This document shows positions 1-6,062 of a DNA stretch of 15,546 bases, piece by piece (the stretch's first letter is position 1; each line of letters opens with the position of its first letter). The translations under genes and the position numbers were made by a program. Source of the DNA: Pseudomonadota bacterium (GTDB lineage Bacteria > Pseudomonadota > Alphaproteobacteria > Azospirillales > Azospirillaceae); NCBI GenBank assembly GCA_023412175.1, contig JAEYOB010000845.1:1-15546 (forward strand), read 5' to 3'. The notes beneath the pieces were generated by a model. The model had not been told where the DNA came from. It ran no database searches and saw only the letters and a program-made list of their open reading frames with translations.

Positions 1-19
1 AACCGGTAGGGGACCGGCC

Positions 20-832
20 ATGCCGCAGCTCGTCCCCATCGACGACCCCACCGACCCGCGCATCGCCGCCTACCGCGACGTGCGCGAGCGCGATCTGGTC
101 GGCCGCGAGGGCCACTTCATCGCCGAGGGCGAGCTGCTGCTGCGCATGTTGATCCGCTCGCCCCGGCATGCGGCCCAGCACAGGGCGGTGTCGCTGCTGC
201 TGGCGGAGAAGCGGGTGGCGGGGCTGATGCCGCTGCTGGAGGAACTGCCGGAGGGCGTGCCCGTCTACACCGCCGGCCAAGCGGTGCTGGACGCCATCGC
301 TGGGTTCCCGCTGCACCGGGGCATCCTGGCGCTGGGCCGGCGGGAGCCGCTGCCCCCGGCCGGCGACCTGCTGGGACGGCTCAGGCCGCGGGCGCTGGTG
401 GTGGCGCTGTTCGGCATCGGCAACCACGACAACATGGGCGGCATCTTCCGCAACGCGGCCGCCTTTGGGGTGGACGCCGTGCTGCTCGACCCGACCTGCT
501 GCGACCCGCTCTACCGCAAGGCGATCCGGGTGTCGGTCGGGGCGGCGCTGCTGCTGCCGACGGCCCGGCTGGAGGGGGATGCGGTGGAGCTGTTCGCCCG
601 GCACGGCTTCACGCCGCTGGCGCTCAGCCCGGCCGGGGAGACGACGCTCGCGGGACTGAAGCGGCCTGACCGCGCCGCCGTGCTGCTGGGCTCCGAGGGG
701 CCAGGGCTGCCGGCGGATCTTCTGGCGCGGGCGCGCACGGTGCGCATCCCGATGGCCGGCGGGTTCGACTCGCTGAACGTCGCCACGACCAGCGGGATCG
801 TTCTGCACCATCTGGCGTGCGGGGAGGGGTAG
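20..832 (+). CDS. SpoU/TrmH-family RNA 2'-O-methyltransferase
   Basis: This 270-aa protein has the three signature motifs of the SPOUT (TrmH/SpoU) class, which transfers a methyl group from S-adenosylmethionine to a ribose 2'-OH in tRNA or rRNA through a trefoil-knot fold. Motif 1 is NHDNMGGIFRNAAAFG (about 135-150) with the conserved Asn and Arg. Motif 2 is LLGSEGPGLP (222-231). Motif 3 is IPMAGGFDSLNVATTSGI (243-260). Residues 1-110 look like the substrate-binding N-terminal region of the RlmB/TrmH-like subgroup ('FIAEGELLL'). The start is supported by AGGGGA 6 bases upstream of the ATG. The length is normal for the family. The gene converges on hemN and ends just before a large palindrome. 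The exact RNA target cannot be told from sequence, so no symbol is given. The family is certain and the substrate unknown. Confidence 0.93.
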   Translation: MPQLVPIDDPTDPRIAAYRDVRERDLVGREGHFIAEGELLLRMLIRSPRHAAQHRAVSLLLAEKRVAGLMPLLEELPEGVPVYTAGQAVLDAIAGFPLHRGILALGRREPLPPAGDLLGRLRPRALVVALFGIGNHDNMGGIFRNAAAFGVDAVLLDPTCCDPLYRKAIRVSVGAALLLPTARLEGDAVELFARHGFTPLALSPAGETTLAGLKRPDRAAVLLGSEGPGLPADLLARARTVRIPMAGGFDSLNVATTSGIVLHHLACGEG

Positions 833-845
833 CGCGGTTGGACGT

Positions 846-940
846 GCCCCCACCCCATCCCTCCCCCGCTGGCGCTGGGGAGGGGGCAGAACGGCCGAGT
901 TCCCTCCCCTGCTTTAGCGGGGGAGGGTCAGGGTGGGGGC
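846..940. repeat. Nested C/G-rich palindromic intergenic element
   Basis: This is a two-hairpin element inside an outer inverted repeat. The outer arms GCCCCCACCC (846-855) and GGGTGGGGGC (931-940) are perfect complements. Inside, CCCTCCCC/GGGGAGGG pairs at 859-866 with 877-884. A second copy pairs at 902-909 with 920-927 and extends through TGC/GCG around a TTTA loop. It fills the gap between two convergent genes, so it could end transcription from both sides, although neither side has a U-run. C/G-rich repeats of this kind are common between genes in Azospirillum-like genomes. That parallel is recalled, not searched. Confidence 0.8.
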
Positions 941-950
941 AATACTTCGC

Positions 951-2339
951 CTAGACCGCCCGGCTGTGCCGCCCGGCGCCCGTGGACAGGTACGTGTCGA
1001 AGCGCGCGGCCGGGATGCGCATCAGCGGACGGGCGGATTCCGGCACGCTCAGCCGCCGGCCTTCCACCGCCGCCACGCCGTCGGCCACCAGGTCGCCCAT
1101 GCCGGCCAGTTCCTCGTCGAAGGTCTCGGGCGGAAGGCCGTGCTGCACGGCCACCGCGTCGAGATCGACGGCCATGTCGCACATCAGCCGCTCGATCACC
1201 GCGCGGCGCACCCGGTCGTCCTCGCTGATCGCCAGCCCCTTCACGGTGGGGAGGCGGCCGGCGTCGATGGCCTCGGCGTAGTGGGCGAAGGGCACGGCGT
1301 TCTGGATGTAGCCTTGCGGCAACTGGCCGATGGAGGACGCGCCGAAGCCCAGCAGCACCTCGGACTCGTCCGTGGTGTAGCCCTGGAAGTTGCGGCGCAG
1401 CTCGCCCTTCGCCTGCATCACCGCCAGCTCGTCGGTCGGCTTGGCGAAGTGGTCGAGGCCGACGGTGACATAGCCGGCGTCGGTCAGCGTCTTGGCGATG
1501 GCGGCGAACTGGTCCCAGCGGCCGTAGGAATCGGCCAGCTCGGATTCCACGATCTTCTTCTGGTGCGACTTCATCCACGGCACGTGCGCGTAGCCGAAGA
1601 CGGCGAAGCGGTCGGCGTCCATGGACAGCGCGATCTCGGCCGAGCGGGTGACGCTCTCCACCGACTGGCGCGGCAGGCCGTACATCAGGTCGAGGTTGAT
1701 GTGGCGGATGCCGTTCCCGCGCAGCCATTCGAGGGTGCGCTCGGTCATCTCGCGCGGCTGGATGCGGTTGACCGCCTTCTGGACGTCGGCGTCGAAGTCC
1801 TGCACGCCCAGCGAGGCGCGGTTGACGCCGGCGCGGCCCAGCGCCTTCGCCATGTCCTCGGTCAGCGTGCGCGGGTCGATCTCCACCGCGATCTCGGCGC
1901 CGTCCACGATGTCGAACCGCTCGCGCACCATGGCCATCAGCGCCTCGAAATCCTCCGGCGCGGTCATGGTCGGCGTGCCGCCGCCGAAGTGGATGTGCGC
2001 CACCTTCATCCGGCCGGGGATGCAGTCGGCCACCATGCCCACTTCCTTGCGGATGTGCGCCAGATACTCGGCGATCGGCTCGTAGCGGGCGACGATCTTG
2101 GTGTGGCAGCCGCAGTACCAGCACATCTCCTTGCAGAAGGGGATGTGGATGTACAGCGAGCCGGCCTTGGCCGGGTCGATGGCGCCCAGCCAGCTCCGGT
2201 ACGTCTCATGCCCCACGTTGGGCGAGAAGTGCGGTGCCGTCGGGTAGCTGGTGTAGCGGGGAACGCGCAGCCCGTCGTACTTGGCGAGGAGCGCGGAATC
2301 CATGGCGCCGGCGGGGGCGGAGGTCTGGGATGCGGTCAT
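951..2339 (-). CDS. hemN: Oxygen-independent coproporphyrinogen III oxidase (HemN), radical SAM
   Basis: This enzyme oxidatively decarboxylates coproporphyrinogen III to protoporphyrinogen IX without O2, in the cytoplasm, for haem synthesis under low oxygen. The radical-SAM cluster motif is FCKEMCWYCGC, with Cys69, Cys73 and Cys76 plus the extra Cys78 typical of true HemN. It is preceded by RYTSYPTAPHF (29-39), also typical of HemN, and followed by the SAM-binding GGGTPT (119-124). At 462 aa it is close to the E. coli protein (457 aa). The frame stays open upstream to a TTG at 2387, but that lies inside an FNR-type box, so it is not a credible start. The ATG at 2339 is chosen. A second ATG at 2303 is a real alternative, because neither has a convincing Shine-Dalgarno sequence. 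The box at 2374-2387 suggests induction at low oxygen. Confidence 0.95.
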   Translation of the reverse strand: MTASQTSAPAGAMDSALLAKYDGLRVPRYTSYPTAPHFSPNVGHETYRSWLGAIDPAKAGSLYIHIPFCKEMCWYCGCHTKIVARYEPIAEYLAHIRKEVGMVADCIPGRMKVAHIHFGGGTPTMTAPEDFEALMAMVRERFDIVDGAEIAVEIDPRTLTEDMAKALGRAGVNRASLGVQDFDADVQKAVNRIQPREMTERTLEWLRGNGIRHINLDLMYGLPRQSVESVTRSAEIALSMDADRFAVFGYAHVPWMKSHQKKIVESELADSYGRWDQFAAIAKTLTDAGYVTVGLDHFAKPTDELAVMQAKGELRRNFQGYTTDESEVLLGFGASSIGQLPQGYIQNAVPFAHYAEAIDAGRLPTVKGLAISEDDRVRRAVIERLMCDMAVDLDAVAVQHGLPPETFDEELAGMGDLVADGVAAVEGRRLSVPESARPLMRIPAARFDTYLSTGAGRHSRAV

Positions 2340-2373
2340 GGCGGGAGAGTGCGTCCGGGCCTGAAAAAGGGCT

Positions 2374-2387
2374 TTGATCCAGGTCAA
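2374..2387 (-). promoter_or_regulatory. FNR/FixK-type anaerobox upstream of hemN
   Basis: Read on the minus strand the site is TTGAC-CTGG-ATCAA, a near-perfect match to the FNR/FixK consensus TTGAT-N4-ATCAA (one arm base differs). It lies 34 bases upstream of the ATG at 2339, on the coding strand of hemN. Anaerobic hemN genes in proteobacteria are classically controlled by FNR-family activators through such boxes. Activation by this box is inferred. Confidence 0.8.
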
Positions 2388-2462
2388 GCTCCCATTCTGT
2401 TACCCGAATGCGCAGGACGACAACCGTAGAATGGCTGGGGGATTGGCCGGCGTGTCGACGGC

Positions 2463-3125
2463 TCAGTCGCCGAACCGGTAGCCGACCCGGACGCCGGCGA
2501 AGGACATGCCGCCGTTCTCGGCGTGGAACCAGCCGCCGTTCGACATGTGCGCCACGTAGGCGCCGACCGAAACATGGCGGGTGAAGGCGTAGCCCACCTC
2601 CAGGCTTTCCCGTAAGAGCACGCGCGTGCCCAGCGTCTCGCGGTCCCTGCTGGTTTCGACCCGGCCGACGGGCTTGCGGCTGGAGCAGCTTCGTTGGATT
2701 TCCTCGGCCGTGCACGGGCGCGTGGTGCTGTGCAGGTTGCCGTTGTGGAGCGCCAGGCCAAGGCTGGGCGCGACGAAGAGGCCGCTGTTCGTGGTGTAGA
2801 TCCAGGACACCCCGCCGTAGACCGTGTGCGTGTTGCCTTCGGTGTTCACCGTGGCGCCGAGCATCGCCCGCGGCGCGGCGATGGCCTGGAGAAGCCTGGA
2901 CTCGAACCTGGCGACCGGCAGCGGCCGGCTCAGCGCTTCGAAGTTGACGTCGATCGAGTTGTGGCGGGCGTGGCCGCGATGCTCGATGTCGTGCAGCAGG
3001 ACACCCAGCTTCACTTCCAGGGGCGGGGCATTGCGGAGCGGCGGGGGTTCCTCGGCCCGTGCCGGCGCGATGCCCAGCAGCAGCGGAAGGGTTGCGGTCG
3101 CCAGGGCACTGCGGAAACGGGCCAT
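2463..3125 (-). CDS. PagL-like lipid A 3-O-deacylase / acyloxyacyl hydrolase family outer-membrane protein
   Basis: The 220-aa product starts with a clear signal peptide (MARFRSALATATLPLLLG...ARA, cleavage near residue 24), so it is exported. The C-terminus carries AHMSNGG (192-198) followed by GVRVGYRF, which matches the PagL family signature of catalytic His and Ser in an H-x-S-N motif and a last beta-strand ending in Phe. The stretch around GLFVAPSLGLALHNGNL (115-131) also fits the eight-stranded barrel. PagL removes the 3-O-acyl chain of lipid A in the outer membrane. The position of the third catalytic residue (Glu140 in P. aeruginosa PagL, 14 after the His) is Met207 here, although Glu203 lies nearby. 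Cys138 and Cys147 in a predicted loop could form a disulfide. GAGG lies 4 bases before the ATG. The family is likely and the activity is not assured. Confidence 0.8.
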   Translation of the reverse strand: MARFRSALATATLPLLLGIAPARAEEPPPLRNAPPLEVKLGVLLHDIEHRGHARHNSIDVNFEALSRPLPVARFESRLLQAIAAPRAMLGATVNTEGNTHTVYGGVSWIYTTNSGLFVAPSLGLALHNGNLHSTTRPCTAEEIQRSCSSRKPVGRVETSRDRETLGTRVLLRESLEVGYAFTRHVSVGAYVAHMSNGGWFHAENGGMSFAGVRVGYRFGD

Positions 3126-3209
3126 GTCGCCTCGCGACAGCCAGGGAAAACGGCATCCGGGCCATGAGTGTAGTGCAGGGCTGCATGACGGGCTGCTGGA
3201 CTGATGGGC

Positions 3210-3635
3210 TTACACGCCGGGGGTATGCCGGCGATGCCGCGGCGCCATAGCCCGCCCGTCCAGGTGCCGTTCCAGGAGGCGCAGGTTGCGGACGTTGGAC
3301 TTGAAGGCGATGTCGAAGATGGTGCCGACCACCGGGACCGATCCCCCCGCCCAGTCCAGCGCGACGTTGCCCAGCATGCGGACGATCAGCCCCTTCGGCG
3401 CGCCGAGCGCCGCTGCCTCCCGGATGATGTGCAGCGAGACCAGCGCCGTCAGGGTGTCGCCGGCCACCGGGACCAGGCTGGCGATGCCGTCCCAGCCGAC
3501 GCCGATGCGGGTGCCGGGGATGGTCCAGCGGGTGTCGAGCAGCCGGCTCAGACGGCGCAGGCGGTCCAGCCGTTCCTGGCGGTTGTCGATGCCCGCGGCG
3601 TTGGTGCGCCGGGAATGCGGATAGGTCATGCTCAT
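3210..3635 (-). CDS. DUF4112 domain-containing small membrane protein
   Basis: The 141-aa protein shows the DUF4112 pattern: LSRLLDTRWTIPGTRIGVGWDGIASLVPVAGD (about 29-60), a hydrophobic segment TLTALVSLHII, then RMLGNVALDWAGGSVPVVGTIFDIAFKSNVRNLRLLE (about 86-122). Members are small proteins with one or two membrane-associated helices and no known biochemical role. The gene begins 6 bases after the nhaA stop, so the two are probably co-transcribed and perhaps translationally coupled. There is no good Shine-Dalgarno for the ATG at 3635 or for the second ATG at 3629. The family call is good. A link to Na+/H+ transport rests only on the operon arrangement. Confidence 0.85.
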   Translation of the reverse strand: MSMTYPHSRRTNAAGIDNRQERLDRLRRLSRLLDTRWTIPGTRIGVGWDGIASLVPVAGDTLTALVSLHIIREAAALGAPKGLIVRMLGNVALDWAGGSVPVVGTIFDIAFKSNVRNLRLLERHLDGRAMAPRHRRHTPGV

Positions 3636-3641
3636 GCGGGA

Positions 3642-4856
3642 TCAACCGCCGGGAATGCCGTCCAGTTCCTGCCCGCGCGCCGGTGCGGCGGCGCCGCGCG
3701 GCTGGAACGCCAGCACCGCATAACCCACCAGCGCCGAGGCGAACGAGCCCACCAGCACGCCCAGCCGCACGGCGACGTCCTTGTCCGGATCGCTGAAGGC
3801 CAGCGCGCCGATGAACAGGCTCATGGTGAAGCCGATGCCGGTCAGCACCGCCACGCCGTAGACCTGCAACCACGAGGCGCCCGCCGGCAGCGGCGCCAGC
3901 CGCAGGCGCACGGCGATCCACACCGCCAGCATGACCCCCACCTGCTTGCCGACGAACAGGCCGAGCGCCACGCCCAGCGTGATCGGCGCCAGCAGGCTGG
4001 CGGGCGTGATGCCGCCCAGCGGCACGCCGGCGTTGGCCAGGGCGAACAGCGGCAGGATCAGATAGGCCACCCAGGGGTGCAGCGCGTGCTCCAGCCGGTG
4101 CAGCGGCGTTTCCTCGGTGCGGTCGCCGTCGCCGCGAAGCGGGATGGCGAAGGCCAGCGCCACGCCGGCCAGCGTGGCGTGCACGCCGGACTTCAGCACG
4201 CACACCCACAGCACCGTGCCGACGATCATGTACGGGGTGAGCCGCCTGACGCCGATCAGGTTGAACCATCCCAGCAGCAGACCGCAAACCGCCGCGAAGC
4301 CGAGCGCCGTGGGCACCACGCCCTCGGTGTAGAAGGCGGCGATGATCACGATGGCGCCCAGGTCGTCCATGATGGCGAGGGCCAGCAGGAAGACGCGCAG
4401 CGAGGTCGGCACCCGTTTGCCCAGCAGCACCAGCACGCCGACGGCGAAGGCGATGTCGGTCGCCGCCGGGATCGCCCAGCCGTGCAGGTTCGTCGGGTCG
4501 TCCAGGTTGAAGCCCACATAGACCAGCGCCGGCACCGCCATGCCGCCCAGCGCAGCGATGGCCGGCAGCGCCGCGCGGGCCGGAGTGGACAGCTCGCCGG
4601 CCAGGATCTCGCGCTTGATCTCCAGCCCGACCAGCAGGAAGAACACCGCCATCAGCCCGTCGTTGATCCAATGGTGCAGCGACATCTCCAGCCCGTGCGG
4701 GCCGAGGTGCAGCCCGGCCGGCAGGTGCAGCAGCCCCTGGTACAGCGGCGCCGCGGCCGAATTCGCCCAGACCAGGGCCAGGATGGATGCTGCCAGCAGG
4801 ACGACGCCGCCCGACGCCTCGTTGTGCAGGAAATGGCGAATGGCGGTGAGCTTCAC
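3642..4856 (-). CDS. nhaA: Na+/H+ antiporter NhaA
   Basis: NhaA exchanges two H+ for one Na+ (or Li+) across the inner membrane for pH and sodium homeostasis. Signature residues are all present. Asp134 lies in WAIPAATDIAFAVG, the ion-binding pair Asp164-Asp165 lies in AIMDDLGAIVIIAAFY, and Lys304 lies in VGKQVGV (E. coli D133, D163, D164 and K300). Glu79 in LVGLEIKRE matches the pH-sensor region. About 12 hydrophobic helices are evident. The start is the GTG at 4856, giving a 404-aa protein that begins MKLTAIRHFLHNEASGG. AGGAG lies 8 bases upstream, and residues from here on match the family. The frame stays open for 88 more codons upstream, but that stretch is not NhaA-like. The downstream DUF4112 gene is likely in the same operon. 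Confidence 0.95.
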   Translation of the reverse strand: MKLTAIRHFLHNEASGGVVLLAASILALVWANSAAAPLYQGLLHLPAGLHLGPHGLEMSLHHWINDGLMAVFFLLVGLEIKREILAGELSTPARAALPAIAALGGMAVPALVYVGFNLDDPTNLHGWAIPAATDIAFAVGVLVLLGKRVPTSLRVFLLALAIMDDLGAIVIIAAFYTEGVVPTALGFAAVCGLLLGWFNLIGVRRLTPYMIVGTVLWVCVLKSGVHATLAGVALAFAIPLRGDGDRTEETPLHRLEHALHPWVAYLILPLFALANAGVPLGGITPASLLAPITLGVALGLFVGKQVGVMLAVWIAVRLRLAPLPAGASWLQVYGVAVLTGIGFTMSLFIGALAFSDPDKDVAVRLGVLVGSFASALVGYAVLAFQPRGAAAPARGQELDGIPGG

Positions 4857-4861
4857 GGCAA

Positions 4862-4889
4862 TGTCTCCTGGCTTACCTCGGGAACGACA
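4862..4889 (-). promoter_or_regulatory. Hairpin masking the nhaA ribosome binding site (candidate)
   Basis: On the nhaA mRNA, UGUC (4889-4886) can pair with GACA (4865-4862), and UCC (4883-4881) with GGA (4868-4866), with a two-base bulge and a 12-base loop. The GGA paired here is part of the AGGAG Shine-Dalgarno. Such a structure could tune nhaA translation. It is short and could be fortuitous. Confidence 0.3.
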
Positions 4890-4899
4890 CGGTCGCGCA

Positions 4900-4927
4900 C
4901 ATGTATTGCTGCGGATGCGAAATTCAA
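4900..4927 (-). promoter_or_regulatory. Possible sigma-70 promoter of nhaA
   Basis: On the minus strand, TTGAAT (4927-4922) as -35 is separated by 16 bases from TACATG (4905-4900) as -10. This would start transcription near 4893, about 36 bases before the nhaA GTG. Both hexamers match moderately (4 of 6 and 3 of 6). The region is AT-rich compared with its surroundings. Confidence 0.35.
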
Positions 4928-4952
4928 TGCCACAGCTTCCGCTTTGAATTTC
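4919..4952. promoter_or_regulatory. 9-bp inverted repeat, operator candidate for nhaA
   Basis: GAAATTCAA (4919-4927) and TTGAATTTC (4944-4952) are perfect reverse complements separated by 16 bases. One arm overlaps the proposed -35 element of nhaA, and the centre lies about 42 bases before the inferred start of transcription, where activators often bind. The cognate regulator is not in the window. Confidence 0.5.
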
Positions 4953-5002
4953 ACATTTTCTTAAACGGCGCATCATGCGGTCGTAACCCGACCTAGGCAA
5001 AA

Positions 5003-5027
5003 GGGGCGCGGCGAAACGCCGCGTCCT
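5003..5027 (-). terminator. Intrinsic terminator on the minus strand, upstream of nhaA
   Basis: Read on the minus strand, a stem with core CGCGGCG / CGCCGCG around a UUU loop, extended by G-C and G-U pairs to about 11 bp, runs straight into CCCCUUUUGCC. This is the layout of a rho-independent terminator. No minus-strand gene ends just before it. It could stop read-through from the hemerythrin-like gene (5448-5843), or act as an attenuator if nhaA transcription begins further upstream. Confidence 0.6.
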
Positions 5028-5192
5028 GCCGGTGGCTTCCCCGGTAAGTGGCTGATGGAGTTGGTGTTTCATGTGGGGGAGGGCAGGCGTCGGAGAGCCT
5101 TGCCAACAGCCATATACCATTTTCTCCGCTGGTCAGGGAGCGAGGTCTTCGGTGACAATCGGCCCAATCAAAGAAAAAGCCGCACGGCATAT

Positions 5193-5226
5193 GAATATCC
5201 GGGAAAACGAATATCCGGGAGGAAAC
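5193..5226 (+). repeat. Duplicated 12-bp unit covering the RBS of the zinc-knuckle gene
   Basis: GAATATCCGGGA occurs at 5193-5204 and again at 5209-5220, a 16-base period, each followed by an A-rich tail (AAAC, then GGAAAC). The second copy supplies the Shine-Dalgarno GGGAGG of the gene starting at 5227. Confidence 0.75.
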
Positions 5227-5427
5227 ATGACACCCTTGTATTGCGCCTGCTGCGGGCGGCCCTTCAAGCGTGCATCGCATCGCGGTCCTGCCCCGCTCTA
5301 CTGCTCGCAGGATTGCCGCCGCCAGATCGCGGTGCGCCGGCGGGTTTGGGCCGGCGTCGACGCGGCCGTGTGGGCCGCCGTCCGGGAGGGAAGGGGAGGC
5401 GCGCACGCGGTGACGGCCGGTCACTGA
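5227..5427 (+). CDS. 66-aa zinc-knuckle protein (CxxC...CxxxC)
   Basis: This small basic protein has four cysteines in a metal-binding pattern: Cys6-x2-Cys9 in CACCGRPF, and Cys26-x3-Cys30 in LYCSQDCRRQ. The 'CGRPF...YCSxxCR' shape resembles small treble-clef/FCS-type zinc fingers, in which a compact finger binds nucleic acid or protein. The rest is Arg- and Ala-rich (RRRVWAGVDAAVWAAVREG) and probably helical. The start is well supported by GGGAGG 4 bases before the ATG at 5227. The frame is open to 5071, but the upstream part has no such support. It converges with the hemerythrin-like gene, 20 bases between stops. I do not recognise a named family. Zinc binding is inferred from the cysteines. 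Confidence 0.65.
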   Translation: MTPLYCACCGRPFKRASHRGPAPLYCSQDCRRQIAVRRRVWAGVDAAVWAAVREGRGGAHAVTAGH

Positions 5428-5428
5428 G

Positions 5429-5445
5429 CGGCGGTCGCGCCGCCG
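5429..5445. terminator. Small hairpin between convergent stops
   Basis: CGGCGG (5429-5434) pairs perfectly with CCGCCG (5440-5445) around a five-base loop, in the 20-base gap between two convergent genes. Neither strand has a U-run after it, so it is at best a weak terminator. Confidence 0.3.
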
Positions 5446-5447
5446 GT

Positions 5448-5843
5448 TCAAGGGGGAGCGGCGTCCGCCTCCAACCCGTCCACGAAATCGTCCAGGCACC
5501 GATCCTCGACGGTGCGATGATCGAGCACGAGGTGCAGCAGGAACGGCATCTCCTGCCGGAGCAACCCGTCGTCGTGACGCTCGGCGGCGGCTGACAGCTT
5601 GTCCAGGAAGCGGCGGATCAGCCCGTGCATCTCCTCATGCCGGCCGGCGTCCGGATAGCGGGTATCCCGCATCAGGTCGCGTTCATGCGCGAAGCGCGCC
5701 TCAAGCGCGGCGTCCAGCCTTTGCATCTCGGCCAGCGTCGCGGCGTCCGCCGGCCCGCTCACGCACGTCTCGTAAAGGCGGCCGAGATGGTCGAGGATAA
5801 GACGGTATTCGTCGCTCAACGTCCGAAGATTGACTGCGTCCAT
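5448..5843 (-). CDS. Hemerythrin-like domain protein
   Basis: This 131-aa four-helix protein of hemerythrin type would be cytoplasmic. Hemerythrins bind O2, NO or a redox signal at a di-iron centre. Ligand positions visible are His19 (LILDHLGRLY), Glu54 (RFAHERDLM), His69 and His73 (GRHEEMHGLI), and His109 with Asp114 (LDHRTVED). Spacings match the canonical set (Glu-15-His-4-His and His-5-Asp). The usual His four residues before the Glu is Arg50 here, and His53 is a neighbour that could substitute. The iron site may therefore be altered. The length is standard for single-domain bacteriohemerythrins. The ATG at 5843 follows a purine-rich stretch (GGAAAGG about 10 bases upstream). The gene has no partner domain or operon mate, so its role in oxygen or NO sensing is only inferred. 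Confidence 0.82.
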   Translation of the reverse strand: MDAVNLRTLSDEYRLILDHLGRLYETCVSGPADAATLAEMQRLDAALEARFAHERDLMRDTRYPDAGRHEEMHGLIRRFLDKLSAAAERHDDGLLRQEMPFLLHLVLDHRTVEDRCLDDFVDGLEADAAPP

Positions 5844-6062
5844 GCCTCGACGCCTTTCCGTCGCTGGAGAACGGCATCGATACTATCATGTATTGTGAAA
5901 ATCGCGGCGCGCACAAGTTGAGGCGGGTTGTCGCAGCGAAGCCGTCTTATCCAGCATCAATGATAATTTTCCGGAAATTTGTCCGGTACTTTCATCAAGT
6001 GCGTGTGACGTGGCGGTGATCTCGTCGGCGGCGCAAGCATTTCTTAACCACACGAGAGGAGG
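5844..6062. other. Intergenic region with a 10-bp palindrome
   Basis: This is the gap between the divergent hemerythrin-like and 90-aa genes. It contains a perfect palindrome TTTCCGGAAA at 5968-5977 in an AT-rich patch (5957-5985). A weak minus-strand promoter is possible (TTGTGC, then ATACAT after 17 bases, around 5887-5915). I see no RNA gene here. Confidence 0.4.

Noticed and set aside
3204..4964. Long plus-strand open frame opposite nhaA and DUF4112
   Set aside because: Rich in His, Gln, Arg and Ala, as expected of the antisense of a GC-rich gene; no domain, no Shine-Dalgarno, and the other strand holds certain genes.
4857..5120. N-terminal extension of NhaA to an ATG at 5120
   Set aside because: The 88 extra residues are not NhaA-like, the frame crosses an intrinsic terminator and an inverted repeat, and the GTG at 4856 has a proper Shine-Dalgarno. 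ATG 5120 does have GGAG nearby, but with only 3 bases of spacing.
4993..5499. 168-aa minus-strand open frame across the zinc-knuckle gene
   Set aside because: Composition is Arg/Pro-rich without domains, and it overlaps the better-supported plus-strand gene and runs through the terminator at 5003-5027.
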